From NCBI GenBank assembly GCA_944470555.2, contig OX104132.1:8379755-8443754 (forward strand): 64,000 nt of DNA. The letters run 5' to 3'. The notes beneath the pieces were generated by a model that was not told the DNA's origin, searched no databases, and saw only the letters and a program-made list of their open reading frames with translations. This document shows positions 20,834 to 34,204 of the stretch, piece by piece; within the stretch, counting starts at the first letter, position 1; each line of letters opens with the position of its first letter. Made by a program: the position numbers and the translations under genes. This DNA comes from Heterobilharzia americana (lineage: Eukaryota > Platyhelminthes > Trematoda > Strigeidida > Schistosomatidae).

Positions 20834-21169
20834 GTGAGTAGTCAATCGTTTGTTTTTTTACTTGTAATAACTGTTAAGGATATTTGTTATCGTCGAGTGC
20901 TTATGGTCTGGCTACTCAACTTTCTTTGAAACTTCACCTACTTTATCCACCACCACACGTTATAGTTGAGTGGCGGCTCAGCATGTACAACACAATTTGA
21001 CCATCTGAGTGGGTTTATGTTCCCAACCTCATCGACTGATTTACCTTCATTCCCTAACACTTGTTTATTAGAAACTTCCTTGAGGTGAGGTATATACCTA
21101 CCATTTACCTTTCATGCATACTATCATCAATATTACCTAGATTTTCTTACTTGGTCCAACAGATCAAAA

Positions 21170-23110
21170 TCAACGTAGAAACTAACACAAAATAGCGTCG
21201 TTTCAATTAGCCACATTTCGTAGCAACACAAAGAGAACAAGTGAATCGAGAAAGAATGATATTAGAATGAAAGAAAGTCGATTAGAAGAGAGAGATTTAC
21301 AAAAGGACGGTACATGAAAATGTTAAAACTTTCAAAAATTGCAACGGGCGAATAAAACTGCGTCATTATGACCTATTTTGAAACTTACCTTTAATAGTCT
21401 GTAACCATTGATGCCTACCATTTCAAAGATTCCATTCAAACACTCCACACCTCCCTGTATGGCTTAACAGTCAAAGACTTCATGAACTGCTGCTATATCT
21501 TGATCTGATCACCCTTAGCCTTATTCTACCCATTCCTACTCCGTGTAGTATTATGTTTTGAAGTGGGTAGTTCCTCAGAATGCGAAATATATCTTTAAGA
21601 TATCTCAGCAGTTGGTCAAGGTTAGTAATCCCATTGACTGACGTGCTTTCCCTGCCTAGTACCTTCGTTTAATTCCAACATTGCTCACTCGGTGATTCCA
21701 CTATACGTGTCTTCTGTATCCGAGGTGAAATTTCGTCAGTAACGACGCCATTTAGGTTGATGCAGCTTCCCAAGTGCGTTCTAACTCTACTCCCTATCCC
21801 TCCATTAGGAATAATTGTCGACTTGTCCTGAAACACCATCCTACATTTGACAGGTGAGGAACCCATACTAAATATACTCAAGATTTCTGAACAAGGCGTT
21901 CAGAAGACTTTTTTTCAGCGTTTTCACCTAACTAGACTATGCTGTTCTCGTAATCCAAGTCAACCTAGTTCGCTTTGGGAAGTAGGTCAATCCCTTTAAA
22001 GTCGAGAGCGCCTAGAGTTAGGTTGGTTAATATATGTATGTCGAATTTGCACAGGAACGTGTCGGTGGACATATATGGAGGATACCACTGACTATTTTCA
22101 CTTCATTTGATAACTCTCCTTACCTCCTTACACATCTGCATGAGTTTGAGTGGAGAGCTTTAATTAGCATCAAATAGTTTTTCGCTTTTCCTCTTACAGT
22201 CAAACACCGCCACAACACCTCTTGGTGGACAGAGTTGAATGATACCGTTGGGTCAAGAAATATAGCACATGTCGACCGCTGGTAGGTAAATCTACGTTCT
22301 GAAAACTGTCGAAAGGTGGAGATCCGATGGATGCATTCTCGTCGAGTTGGCTGTTCTTGAGCCCAATTAGGTTTCAGACAAATATGGACCGTAGGATCTT
22401 GGACACTGTTAGTTAAGCTGCCCTTCTCTCAAGAAGACTTCTATTTTTTCTTATAGACTGGAATGGTCAGTTACGCGGAATTTTCTGATGGAGTTACCTC
22501 TCATTTTTATACACTACTTGTTACCTCCGTTACTCTATTCAGCAACTTCCTACCTCCATCCTTGAAATTTTCTGGTGGCGAACAGTTAGGTCGTTTCAAA
22601 TTTGAAACAGCCTTCTAAACTTCGAGAAGAATTAGAAGACCAATATCTACGTCCCATTCAGGTTTGGGCTCGTTACTGGGCAATCAAAGTGTTGCTGTGG
22701 GCCAGTTGACATGTTCTTCAAATTGCTCCGCTCAACGTTCTATATGTCTATCATGAGAGGTTATCAGAGTCATGTCTATATCAGTGGTGGTCTCACTCAC
22801 CATCGTCTTCTTTTTGCCGGTATCCTTAATAAGCTAAAGTAATAGCCGGGTTATTAGCTTGTTCTGCTGCTTTCCCCGACCACTACTGCCTCTGGTCATT
22901 GCGATGGCTCTAGATCCATTTAGCCTTGACATAATTTTTTACCTCATTGTAGTCAGAGCCAGGTGGAATAGTTCTTCTCGTGTCATTCAGTCTCTATGAC
23001 GTTTCTGAAATCCATTTGTTTTTGCTAGCCTCGGGGTATAGGTTACCGATTGTCGTTACTGATGTGTAAGAAAGTTGGTAGCTTTGGGTAAAAGTCATTC
23101 CTTTTACTAT
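21170..23110 (-). mobile_element. degraded A2 element, minus strand
   Basis: On the minus strand the A2 3' UTR (21170-21290) is followed, going rightwards, by the C-terminal region, the thumb (THLGSCINLNGVVTDEIS at about 21760), an RT stretch with the complement of GTCCAAGATCCTACGG at 22390-22410, and the endonuclease-RT linker up to about 23110. Stops and frameshifts are common. B3 starts about 50 bp further on. Confidence 0.65.
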
Positions 23111-23382
23111 CCAGACTGCACTTGATTGGCATATTGGTGGTTACTATAACTAAACGGAGAACCTCGCCTGGTTAACTAGTTCACTAGTTACTAACCGGTC
23201 GTAAGCCCGGGTAAAGAGGGAAGGTTGGGCATAGGGCTAGCAACCCTACCTCGTAGAATCAATCCAATCGCTAAGGCAACTTCAAAGCACAAACGAAATA
23301 TAAAAGACAAAAATAAACTTATTCCTCACTGGAATCGGGGAGACGAAATGACGCCAGTTGGTGAAAGCCTTCGGGAAGCCAA

Positions 23383-24095
23383 TTGGCCGATATGTCTTCT
23401 CTTCTCTCGATGAAAGCGAAAGTAAGGATGGGAACATGGAATGTCCGAACAGTGTTTGAACCTAGCAAGGCTGCTCAGATTGCCAAAGAGATGAGGAGAT
23501 ATGGCATAGAAGTGCTAGGAATCTGCGAAAGCAGATGGAATGAAAGTGGACTCTCCCAACTGTCAACTGGACAGTCAATAATCTACTCCGATATTGTCAC
23601 CGAGACGACAACCACGAGCACACTGAGTTTTGGAGTGGCTATCGTGATGTCCCCAAGAGCATCAAAGGCTCTCATGCAGTGGCAACCAATCTCCTCCTGC
23701 AGGATTATGACTGCAGGATTGAAATCAAAAAGAAAGAAAGTTACAATCATACAATGCTACGCTATGCATCTACAAATAATGCAGATCAAGAGAAGCAGGA
23801 GAAATCCTACAGACAACTGCAATCAGCACTGGACAAGACCTCAGTTGGCGACATCCAAATTCTAATGGGCGACATGAATGCCAAACTGGGAGTGGACAAT
23901 ACAGGAAGAGAACTAACCATGGGTCGAGAAGCACTCGGTGAAATGAACGAGAATGGAGAATTGTTTGCAGATTTCTGCGCATTCAACGATTTGGTAATTG
24001 GAGGCACTGTGTTCAAGCACAAGGATATCCACAAAGCGACATGGATTTCACGAGATGGACACACTAAAAATCAGATCGACTTCATCTCAATGTGA
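23383..24095 (+). pseudogene. B3 endonuclease, frameshifted
   Basis: AP-type endonuclease of a non-LTR element. The first frame starts MADMSSLLSMKAKVRMGTWN and runs to IIQCYA. It then shifts at GCTATGCATCT (about 23760) into a second frame with ILMGDMNAKLG, FCAFNDLVIGG and HKATWISRDGH. Relative to the expected CYAPTN junction, about 5 nt look inserted. A stop after IDFISM truncates the end. The same breaks occur in all four copies. Confidence 0.8.
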
Positions 24096-24621
24096 AGAAA
24101 GTGGAGACGCCGCCTACTGGACACAAGATCAAGGGAGGAGAGCAGATGTAGGTTCACACCATTCATTGTCTAGTGCAAGGAACCTTCAAAATCAAGTTGG
24201 AAGCCTTCAAGGAAGTTGGTGATAGACCACAGTTGAAGTTCAACACCCAGAACAGAAAGTGAACTGAAGGACAAAACTACAAAGGACATCTTCACGTCAG
24301 CCATCAGAACAAACAAAATGAGAGATATCGAGCAACATCCCTGAAGAAACCTATTTGGATGAACACTGGGACTCTTTGAAAGCTATGTGGAGAGAAATCT
24401 GCATAACCGTGTTAGGAAGGAAGAAGAAAGAAGATAAGGAATGGATCTCGACGGACACATGGAAGCTGATAGAGCAGGGAGAGGAGGATGATGAAGCAGA
24501 AGATAAACCAGTTCAATGATGAACGATGAGAAGAGGAACTGAGTACAACGTACAAAACACCACATTGGATAAAGAAGTGAAGAAGAGTGTGCAGAAAGAC
24601 AAATGACACTTCTACGACACA

Positions 24622-26415
24622 TTGGCAAGTGAAGTAGAACAGGCTGTTGGTAGGAGAGACCTGACAACATTGTATCAAATAACCAGGTTGCTATCAGGGA
24701 AGAGATTATCTCAGATGAAACCAATAAAAGATGAAGAAGGAAATTTAATTACGAAAGAAGAGAGACAGAGGAAACAATGGGCCGACCACTTCAAGAAGCT
24801 CTTGAATCGACCACCACCTGCAGCCGCTGAACTGCAGGTGAACATAAATCCTCCAACAAAAATGGAAGTCTTGAACGCCACAAAACTACTGAAATGTGGG
24901 AAACCAGCAGGACCAGATGGGATCCCGCCAGAAGCACTGAGAACAGACGCAGAGACAACAGCAGACATGCTCACACCACTATTGCAGAAGGTGTGGAAGG
25001 AAGAGAAGGTACCTGGCTAGTGATTGGAAGAAGGGTTACCTCGTCAAACTGCCGAAGAGGGGAGACCTGAGTGTTTGCAAGAACTGGTGCGGAATCACTC
25101 TCCCGTCCACCCAAAGCAAGCAAAATATTAAGCCGCATCATCCTGGAGAGGCTTAAAGATGCACTGGATTCAAAACTACGACCGGAACAGGCAGGCTTCA
25201 GGAAGTACAAATCATGTGCAGACCAAATTGCAACGCCACTCTACGCATCATCATAGAACAGAGCATAGAATGGCAATCAGCTCTTTACCTCAACTTTATC
25301 GACTTTGAGAAGGCCTTTGACAGCGTCGACTGACAAGTAATTTAGAAACTGCTTCATTACTACGGAGTACCGCAAACCTCTATCAGCCTCATTCAACAAC
25401 TATATGAAGACTCCACATGCGAAGTAATTCACAATGGGAAGCTCAATGATGCTTTTGAAGTGAAGACAGGAGTGAAACAAGGTTGCCTACTATCCCCCAT
25501 GATATTCCTGATTGTGGTCGACTGGATCATGCAGCAAACAGTGGGGAGCTGTGAGAAGGGGGGGATACGCTGGACTGCGGAAAAGAATCTAGAAGACTTG
25601 GATTTCGCCGATGACTTGTGCCTGATGTCACATAAACTTGAAGATCTGCAGGCGAAAACTAACAAGTTGGCAGAAGAGGCAGGGCAGCGAAGACGGGACT
25701 TCAAGTGAATATAGTGAAGACAGAAGTGATGAAGATACCGCACCAACAACAACAACAAACTCCAGTCACCATCAACGGGAGAAAGTTAAAAGAAGCAACC
25801 TCCTTCACCTATCTAGGAAGCACTATTTCAACTACAGGCGGCACAGGCACAGACGAGGATGTCAAAGTCAGAATCGTGAAAGCAAGACAGGCGTTCATTA
25901 GCCTGAAATCAGTGTGGAGATCTTCTGCACTCAGCGTGCGGAACATGATCCGGATTTCCGATACCAATTCAGTCAAGTCAGTGCTTCTGTATGGTTCAGA
26001 GACTTGGCGCGTCACGAAAGGGATTTCCAATAAACTACAGACATTCATCAACAACTGCTTACGCTGCCTCGTTACTGAAGATCAGATGGTCAGAAAGAAT
26101 AAGCAACAAGGAGCTCTGGGAATGAACCAACCAAGAACCTATCATCCAACAAATATGCAGAAGGAGGTGGAGATGGATTGGGCATACACTGAGAAAGCCG
26201 ACTGGGGACATCACGCGTCAGGCCCTCGAGTGGATTCCCCATGGGAAGCGACGAGTTGGGTGTCCGTGGTGAGGGTGACATGGAGGAGGTCGTGCGAGGA
26301 AGAAATGAGAGCTTCTGGGCTGTCGTGGAGCCAGGTTCAAAAGATCTCAGAGAACAGAGTTCACTGGAGACGTGCTACCGGAGCCTTATGTTCCACTAGG
26401 AACCCAAGGGACTAA
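24622..26415 (+). pseudogene. B3 reverse transcriptase, nearly complete but frame-broken
   Basis: Blocks in order are AGPDGIPPEALRTDAE (about 24910), SKILSRIILERLKDALDSKL (about 25120), the motif A FDSVD with an adjacent TGA (about 25316), GVKQGCLLSPMIFLIVVDWI (about 25471, motif B), LDFADDLCLMSHKLEDLQAK (about 25600, motif C intact as FADD), FTYLGSTISTTGGTG, and a 236-codon open C-terminus from 25705 to 26415. About four frameshifts or stops separate the pieces. Confidence 0.8.
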
Positions 26416-28214
26416 TAATAATAATATTAAGTAAACGCAGACAAGTGTCACGATCCTTACAGTTCTTAAGCATTCATTCAGTCGGACAGTGGATATTTGG
26501 TTGTCGATGGGTATCCAGTCGGGAAATGTACTTTCTGTCGTGCAACTGAATACTTTACCTAACCCAGCTAGCCTATAGGAACTAATTATTAAATCTCCTT
26601 AAAATCATGTGAATTTCGGAGATTCACTCCCACTGGAGAGATGAGGTCAGGCGAATCACGACGCAGTCTTTCACCATTTACAACATTTAATCCTGTGCTT
26701 TATCATGTCTTACCTCAGTAACCTTTCATAAGTGTGCTCAAAATACCCTACCTTATAACTTCATCTATCACGTATTTTGACGAACCATTAGTTGTACTAA
26801 CATCCACAGTGGATCCTTAATTTTTGATGCAAATATACGTAGAGAACTAAGTTTGCTACTCCGTGCTTATTTTCTTTCAACCGACTAAACAACTAGTTAA
26901 CTAGCTGATCAACATGGAAGTATTTTATCAGTCTACAAATACATTCTCAAGCGTAGGTGCGTTTACTCACTTTTAATTACTTTTTTTATAGTTCGTTGTA
27001 AAGTAAATTGCATGTATTTACTTCAGGGACTTTACAACTTTTATGTAATCGTAAGTTTTTCTTGTGCTCATTTTTCTGCTAACGAGTTGGTTGGTTTTCC
27101 TTTCCAGTTTTATTTGCATTTTCCCTTATTTCATGCCATATCTATCTTTTTTGTTTTCCTAACAGGCTTTCTAATACGATTAACAAAAGACTGAATTAAA
27201 CGGGTAGTAGCTTTTGCTACTTTCTTTCTCTCTTTCACTCTACCTAGATTTGTTGTCGTCTTTCGGATCGGTTTAGGGTGAGGCAGTTTCTAAGAGTCCA
27301 CAATCCGATAGCTTGAAGTTTTTCATCTGTCTGGTACGATAGGGGATATTGATGATCCCGTTGCAACTCCTTATACTTGTGGCTAATATACTTATGGATA
27401 GTTGTAAACGTATAGCTGTCGAAACATTTAATCCTGCTCCAAAAGTGTGGTTTAGATGTGTATATGACATATTTACATTGTTGAGATCCGAGCATATACA
27501 TTGTTTCTTTATATATATATGAATTCAATAATCATCAGCGCAATCCAATTTACCTATGCACTGGAAAATGGTGAAGGAGATTTAGCGATGTTGGATTGCA
27601 GAATAAAACGGAAATAATGTAAGGGATGGCCAATCCCTAAGATAACTAACTTATAATATGTTTATATTATCATTGTAAAGTTTAGGCCTTTTTTGCGCCA
27701 TGTTATGTTTCTTAATTTTACCGCAGTTTAGGATACCAAACGCTGATTGGTCCGTTCTACACTTTGAATATGCTATTTTGTTTTCTCTGGTAAAGGCCAT
27801 CTAAGGATATATAAACGACTGAGTTTCCCCTTATCATTATTCGGTTGGAGTGGGCAAACCTTCAATCCTATCGTCTTCTGGTGTCAGCTGAATATCGAGT
27901 TGAGAAGTCATTGTTCTATCGTTAATAGCATTCGTTTCGGATCGTTGCATCGTTATGCGTTGCGTGGGGTCGTAACAAATAGGATGGAAGTTTTAACACT
28001 AATGTCTACAAAAAACCACACTCAAATCGTTAGTTTAGACTTCAAATCGTCTCACCCTATATCAGTTACAGTTGACTTCTTAAAGTGTCCAGGTAACAGG
28101 GCCGATAGTCTTACTGGTAAAACTGAAGATCTAAAACAAGAAATTAGATACATTTAGGGCACCTTATCCTCAACAATTACCCCTCCGGAATTAATTAAGA
28201 AACAACCATACCTA

Positions 28215-28410
28215 CGAAAGTAGAGTTGTGGCTGACTGGTTCACGGAGTAGACTTTCAACTAGTGAGCCACGCGTTCGAGTCCCACCCCACCTATGGACA
28301 TTTGGGCAGCCAGACAGTCTCATTAGCCCTCATACAATAGGTGTGGTTCATTGCCTACTGCATGAATGTGTACAAGGTTGCTGAGTGCATTTTGACTTCT
28401 CTTCGATACC
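28215..28410 (+). repeat. SINE3 copy inserted in the Penelope-like remnant
   Basis: Begins AGAGTTGTGGCTGACTGG, has a box-B-like GCGTTCGAGTCCC, then ATTTGGGCAGCCAGACAG, ACAATAGGTGTGGTTCA, CCTACTGCATGAATGTGTAC and GAGTGCATTTTGACTTC. It separates two parts of the Penelope-like coding region. Confidence 0.75.
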
Positions 28411-28800
28411 CATAAAGTGATATTTATTTGGTTCTTTAAGCTAATATAGGAGTAAGACTTGGGTACTTTGGGAGAGTGAAATTCTGTCTTAGTTGACTTA
28501 TTAGATATGTATCACAGTGGAACAGGATTATTTACTGTATTACGTTTTTGACACCATTTATTGTTCACAGTCATCTCAAGATAACTCCACAACTTTGAGA
28601 CATGCTTTATATGATTCTAATTCTTTCACCTGCTTTGTAATATACATAGCAGGATTTTTCATATACCTGGAACGTAATAATAATAGTTGTAATACTGTGA
28701 AGAAAGAATTCAAAACCTCTACAGTATTACCACAAAAGGAAGGCACCTCAGAGACATTACGTAGGATTCTCAATGACGCTGTCTGGGATTACAGTAGCAT

Positions 28801-28843
28801 TTAAACCTACAAACTGACTAAGAAATAAGCTTTGTAGGTTTAA
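28801..28843. repeat. 13-bp perfect hairpin inside the Penelope-like remnant
   Basis: TTAAACCTACAAA (28801-28813) and TTTGTAGGTTTAA (28831-28843) are exact reverse complements around a 17-nt loop. It lies where the coding similarity is interrupted between RRILND and KDPVDP. Confidence 0.8.
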
Positions 28844-31714
28844 AGATCCTGTTGATCCAATCAAGCAGAATAATTTAATTTACCAAATTCCCTGCAACGA
28901 TTCCGAGGTCAAATACATAGGTGAAAGTAGTCGACCAGGGTCAATATCAGGTTATCCGAGCACAAAAGCATAGCTACGTTAAAATTGGTAGGTCCTAGTA
29001 AGAGAAAACGCCGGCCATGGCTGTCCACGCAGTTACACACAACCAACCACACAATAGGATGGGACAAAGTGAAAACCCTTAAAACTAACCTAGCGGGCTG
29101 GAGGGAGAGATCGATAAACAAATCTGTGTTTACCGAATCAAAACCTAATACATGCGATAGGAATAACCCACGACATGTTCCAGATATATGTGGCAAATTG
29201 GAACTATATATAGCATGTCTCAAAGTTGTGTAGTTATCTTGATATGGCTATGGACAATAAATTGTGTCCGAAGCGTTATCCAGTAAATAATACTATCCCA
29301 CTGTGTGAAACATATCGAGTAAATCAACTAAAATAAGATTACTTTCTACCACAGGCCCTAAATTTTACTCTTATATAAACTCCAACTTCGCACCTATCAC
29401 TTTTAATACCTATCTGTTATCCATTATGCTGCTGTTGGATGATGAAAATCATCTGTGCACTGGGTGTTGGTTTGTACTTCGATTGCATAACTCGCTGTCA
29501 AGCAAACAGTATTACGATTTCCAATTCTTTAAAATAGGCAATTTCACTTCATACTTCTCCTTTCTGTGTGACGAAAAAACATTATTCATCGTTGCACATT
29601 CATACAGTGATATTTTATTTTGTTTACTCTTTGTGTTGCATATTGTACAAGGGGATTAGTGGGAGTTGAATGGTGAGATGCTATTCTTTTTTCGTTGATT
29701 GCTCATTCCTCAGTTTCGTTCTACACGTCACGTAGTAATTTCTGGAGATTGTGCCTAACTTGCAGTATATAGATATTTCTGACCGAAGCATTACTATCTA
29801 TTCTGAACCATATTACCTAGTCTCCAACTATCAATTTTCGTTACCACGTTGCGACTCCGAGCGGATGGTGTAGATTCCTCTACACGGATTATACCAATAG
29901 TCAGGGACAGTGGATGTGATGTTACGTCATACTCTGACCAACCCAGCATAATCTAATTCTGTGGCCGACATTGGATTACGAAGTCTGGCGGTGATTAGGC
30001 GTGTGTGATACATGTTCCGGCTCGTTGTATCCATGACTGTTCACAACCTTGTGAACTGACCCACCTTTTTACTTAGACTCTACACCTAACCTTTGTATTA
30101 CCGATGGTGCAGTTCCACGACACATGGCTTGCTTATGCTCCGAAGATAATGGTAGCTGAAAACCTGAAGCCTTCTGATGTCTTCCATCTTTGATGGTCAC
30201 TTTTTACTGCCATGTGGTAGGAGAAAGCGAAATGCTATACAATATGATTCTTTATTTTGAAGCGAATATGTCTCAGATTTCAGTTGAATGAGATACGAAG
30301 AACTTTCAGCGTTGTCACGTTTGTTTCTACTATCGTTGACGGGTTAGTGGATGCGTAATGCATTTAGTGACAATCTACAATGAGATGCAATTGACTGATT
30401 TTGAAGGAATCGTTTGCCTCGTTATGCGTTGATTAGCTAAGGAACCACTGAAGGGAGATAGCCTTTCACAACTATCACTTTTTTTTTTACCTGGAACTAC
30501 TTAGCAAACTACATATGTAATACCATTTTGTATGAGTGCACTATTCAGGAGAATTAAAATTCAGTCACTTTTTTTCGATTCAGTGATCAACATTTATAGC
30601 TAAACTCAGTACATGATGTAAAATGGTCACTATTTGATATTCTCCATGTATATATCTTTACTCCTGCTTTACTGACCCCATAATTTATAGCTAACTATTA
30701 GAACTTGGGGAATACTTATGAATCCTGGGATATTGTATTTCAACTCAATGGGTGAATTACAGTGTTACTGTCGGATCTGAAGATCTTCATTTCTCATTTC
30801 AAGGAATGTGTGACAGTGCGCATTGATGAGTGATTATGCTAAGTGAATGACTTGATACAACGATTTCAGAAAATAGAATTCTTATTTTACATCTGGTAGC
30901 AGTTACCTAAGTGAACCGATCAGTAATTCTGAATATTTAATAAGCAATGTTGCACTTTTGAGCTATCTTTTGCCCACCATTATTGTTATCGTATACTTTG
31001 TAGCGGTTTTTTCTCGTTACTGATAAACAAATAAATAGTATTACTTGTCCCACCTAACTTTTCTCTTTTTCATTCTCTCTTTTTTTATATGAAATAAACT
31101 GGTTCCCATTTTCTATCTCATACTTACCTCTGTGTTTACAGTTACTTGTGTACTATTTCATTCTTGTATTTTCGATTGAAACGGTTGACAATACGTCTCA
31201 ATGTGTTCATACTATAATTGGCAATCAGATCGACAGAAAAGTGCCATCACTGTGGAGGATGTTTTACGTTCTGTGGGGAAAATACGTAATTAATGAGACT
31301 GCATTATATTTGTTTATAACTAATCCCTTTGCATGCACTTATGAATTGCACAGTATGCTTTTAGTTACTTCGTCCTTGGAATTGGTACTGTCTTGCTGTC
31401 TGCTGATCACTTTTCTCACATCGCTAATACGAGTGTTAATCCATTTAGCCATGTGCATGCAGATTAATCAGTGTATGCTTTCAGACTTGATTCTGTTTTG
31501 ATGTGAATTGATAGTACCTCAGAATCACAAATTGTGTATACACTGAGTTTTGCCTATAGGTTGCATTAGTTATCATCCTCTTCGATTCTAATCCACAGGG
31601 AATTAATGTAAGCTGCTAGTAATAAAATGGAAGAATTAATCCGGATGATCGTAGTAGCGTATTACAAAAGCACACATTGATTCCCTTTGTTTTGATGAAT
31701 TGATGATACAGATG

Positions 31715-32745
31715 AAGTCAATATAGAACCTCGCTCACAAGTCCATCTGCTCAAGTTGCCACACTTCACAGTAGTGCACATAGAACAGGTGGACAGAAAA
31801 AAGCTGATATCAAAGTGTAAAAGGATGATGTGTGAGAGAATAACAACTTAAAGATAACGGTTTCTACAAGTATTCAAGCCTTAGATGATATCAGTCGAAG
31901 AGTGAATAGGTCTGTTCCATTGTGACCGATTTTCAACCATGTCCTAAATCACTGATTCCTTTAGTCTCAGGGACCCCAACCGGGCAGTCTACATCTCCCC
32001 ACAAGACTCAGACTAACAATCAGGTACTTCGTCAACCAGGGCCACAGTCTCGGTTTAGTCACCCTCAACCCTCTTCCAGTTTAATCCAACTTCTCCCACA
32101 ATGGCACTTCGAGGTAGTCGGTGGCTCAGCATACACACTACATGTCCAAGCCATCTCAGTTGACTAAGGTTCACAACCTCATCAATCGACCTGCCTGTCT
32201 TACTCAATGTCCTTCGTCTGATCCAAACACTGCTCACATGGTGTGAGCAGTGCTACAAAGCCACTTATGATCAAAACTCTGTAATCACTTCCTGTCTTCT
32301 ACTCTTAGCAGCCATGTCTCACAACCGTGCAATAGAACAGAATGGACTACAGCTCAGTATACTCATCCTTTGATAGATAGTCGGATATCTCGCCAGTAGG
32401 TACCATGAATGAGGCAAGTTGGTAAATGCCAAACGGGCCTTCTGTATTCGATCTGAGATTTTGTTAGTAACCAGCCCGTTCGATCTGATGCAACTGCCCA
32501 ATTAAGTGGAGTGGTTGACACACTCCTCCACTTTACTCCCTACCCTTAAACTGGGAGTGGTTGCAGACCAGTCCTGGAGCATCATCTTACATTTGACAGG
32601 TACGAGACGTATGCCAAAAATACTGAGATTTTTGTTCAACACGTTTGGGAAACCCTGCATTTTGCTAGCGTCTTCATCAGGTAAAACGAAATCTTCTGCA
32701 TACTCCAAATAAACCAGATGACTTTCAGGGATTGGAGATAGTCTT
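31715..32745 (-). mobile_element. A2 element, minus strand, 5'-truncated
   Basis: The A2 3' UTR is reverse complemented at 31728-31900, followed by the C-terminal and thumb coding region to about 32745. Over about 32020-32705 it is almost identical to 7045-7720 including the same frame breaks, while the 3' UTRs of the two copies differ much more. It retains 10 nt (within TGGTTTATTTGGAGTATGC on its coding strand) that are deleted at 7041. Confidence 0.8.
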
Positions 32746-33404
32746 ATCTGATTGTTTCAGCGACTGAGAAAAGATCAGTTGCTTTTGGCTTTTTGTTGAC
32801 CAGTCAGAAGCTTCAATTACCTATAGGCGTTCGTGTGTATTAGGTAGTGTTAATAGTAGTGCCGTTGTGTTATTTCATTGAGATGCTGTCTAACCGAGAC
32901 AGTAATCAACGGAAGTGAGATCATTGAATGTTAACTGCGATGTCAACGTTTACTTTTTTAATCGTTTATTCATTTCTCTGTAACTCAGTCATCATCAGAG
33001 GCTTATTTAGAATTCATATTGATTTCCTACCCTTTCAGTTTAAACCGGTGTTATTTTCCAATCTAAAATGTTTTCAACTTGTTATTGTGCCAACGTGAAT
33101 AAGCGAAATTATTTTCTGAAGTGTTAAACCACTGTGACATTATAAAGCAGTTGAATAGCATTTCTTAATTAGTCAGCTAGCCAGGAACTGAATTTATCTG
33201 CATATTTGCTGGTGTAAATAAACTCAGTAATATGGTGTAGCAAACAAAAGATATGTATATTATTGATTGTAATGTTCTGTTGTTGATTAGACTGAACTGA
33301 TCCTTCTCTATCGCCACATAGGCTGCTGCACGGATACCTGGGTGTCTCATGTAGTTTCACATTAATAGCAATTGTATAAAAACTATACTTATCGCAAAAG
33401 AAGT

Positions 33405-33575
33405 GCCTATCGTCACTCACTGGCCTAATGGTTAACGCTGTGGCATTTGACGCGATCAGTTTTGGGTTCGAATCTTGGTGGGAACAACATCGCTCACTAG
33501 AGTGCAAGTGTATTCAGTTGACGAACTTCAAATCGGAAGAAACCTGTGTCAAGATGGATTCCCTTGTTAGTCACT
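33405..33575 (+). repeat. Sm-alpha-like SINE with clear tRNA-like head
   Basis: Box-A-like TGGCCTAATGGTTAACGC and box-B-like GGGTTCGAATCTT stand in tRNA order. They are followed by the family block CATCGCTCACTAGAGTGCAAG and a strongly decayed hammerhead (TTGACGA, later GAAAC and TGGATTCCC). It gives the best view of the tRNA-derived promoter of this family. Confidence 0.65.
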
Positions 33576-34108
33576 ATTCATCATCACCATCAAAAAGATA
33601 TGTATGTATGCAGAAACATGGTGCTTATCATTGTGTGCATTGTCTCCATTTTGTCTTTCCTTTTTTTACTGCCTCAAAATGCATAAAGTTGCTTGATTTC
33701 TTTCGACTACTTGCATTTAAATGATGGCTAGCTTACACTTCCTCTTTGCGTGAAAGGTGATTAACAAATGCTTTGTTTGAAAAAACGTGCACGTATTCAA
33801 GTATCATTCCACGATTGATTAAAACATCTGTGTAAATATGTATTACTTACATTTATCTATATATCATGGTTGTTTACAGCATCATGGTCTGATTATATTT
33901 ATACTACTACTACTAATAATAATAATAATAATAACAGCACATATTGTGTCCACATGATACACAAGTGTGCGTTTGTGCTAACCACTGTAGCAATGGATTC
34001 TGACAGTGTGTTTTAACCGCTTTTTGAATGTTGGAATCCCTGTTCTGATTCCTTTATATTGAATCACAAATTTAAGCGATTTTATCCTCTTCTTTGCTTA
34101 ATGTTTAG

Positions 34109-34204
34109 ATGAAAACGAACTTCGTGCAGCGGATGATGCAAAAATTCTACAAGTTATTGAGGCATATTGTGCTAGTTCATGGACTCAGCACAGTTGTCGA
34201 ACGT
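34109..34204 (+). CDS. ARHGEF7-like: PIX-like RhoGEF, exon with the diagnostic VIEAYC motif
   Basis: This 96-nt exon lies between AATGTTTAG and GTAAGTTTTG and is in phase 1 at both ends, so the entry codon is Asp and the exit codon Leu. It encodes DENELRAADDAKILQVIEAY, then CASSWTQHSCRT. Vertebrate PIX has EEDAQILKVIEAYCTSAKTR just before the GIT-binding region, with matching spacing, and this is the evidence for naming the gene. PIX proteins bind GIT and PAK and activate Rac/Cdc42 at adhesions. A paralogue or other RhoGEF is possible but I know no other family with this motif. Confidence 0.85.

Larger units (their letters stand above)
23160..26430 (+). mobile_element. family B retrotransposon, copy B3, full length
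   Basis: This is the most complete family B copy, about 3.27 kb, from AACCTCGCC at 23160 to a (TAA)n tail at about 26412-26430. Imperfect candidate target duplications flank it (CTAAACGGAG before, GTAAACGCAG after). Its 5' half to about 24700 is nearly identical to B1, while its RT half differs clearly from the RT shared by B1 and B4. Confidence 0.9.
27980..29230 (+). mobile_element. Penelope-like element remnant, interrupted by SINE3
   Basis: The first segment (to about 28220) encodes DFLKCPGNRADSLTGKTEDL and a degraded PPELIKK stretch, as in the linker between RT and endonuclease of Penelope-like elements. SINE3 then intervenes (28215-28410). From 28690 it resumes with KEGTSETLRRILND. After a 13-bp hairpin insertion comes KDPVDPIKQNNLIYQIPCND, then KYIGESSR, the core of a GIY-YIG nuclease, and HTTNHTIGWDKVKTLKTNLA further on. 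The RT is absent. The family call rests on the order of these motifs. Confidence 0.7.
20834..34108 (+). other. intron of the PIX-like gene (13.3 kb)
   Basis: Contains A2 (-) at 21170-23110, B3 (+), the Penelope-like remnant with an inserted SINE3, A2 (-) at 31715-32745 and an Sm-alpha-like SINE. The stretches 26431-27979 and 29231-31714 have no supported feature; 29820-30030 shares the words ATACATGTTCCGG and nearby context with 40800-41030, hinting at a further dispersed repeat. Confidence 0.6.

Noticed and set aside
31148..31501. Open frame of 117 codons as a host gene
   Set aside because: AT-rich intronic sequence, no domain, no phase-compatible splice sites with the PIX-like exons.
33420..33480. 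Functional tRNA gene
   Set aside because: Boxes A and B are present but the acceptor and anticodon stems do not pair and SINE sequence follows; it is a tRNA-derived SINE head.
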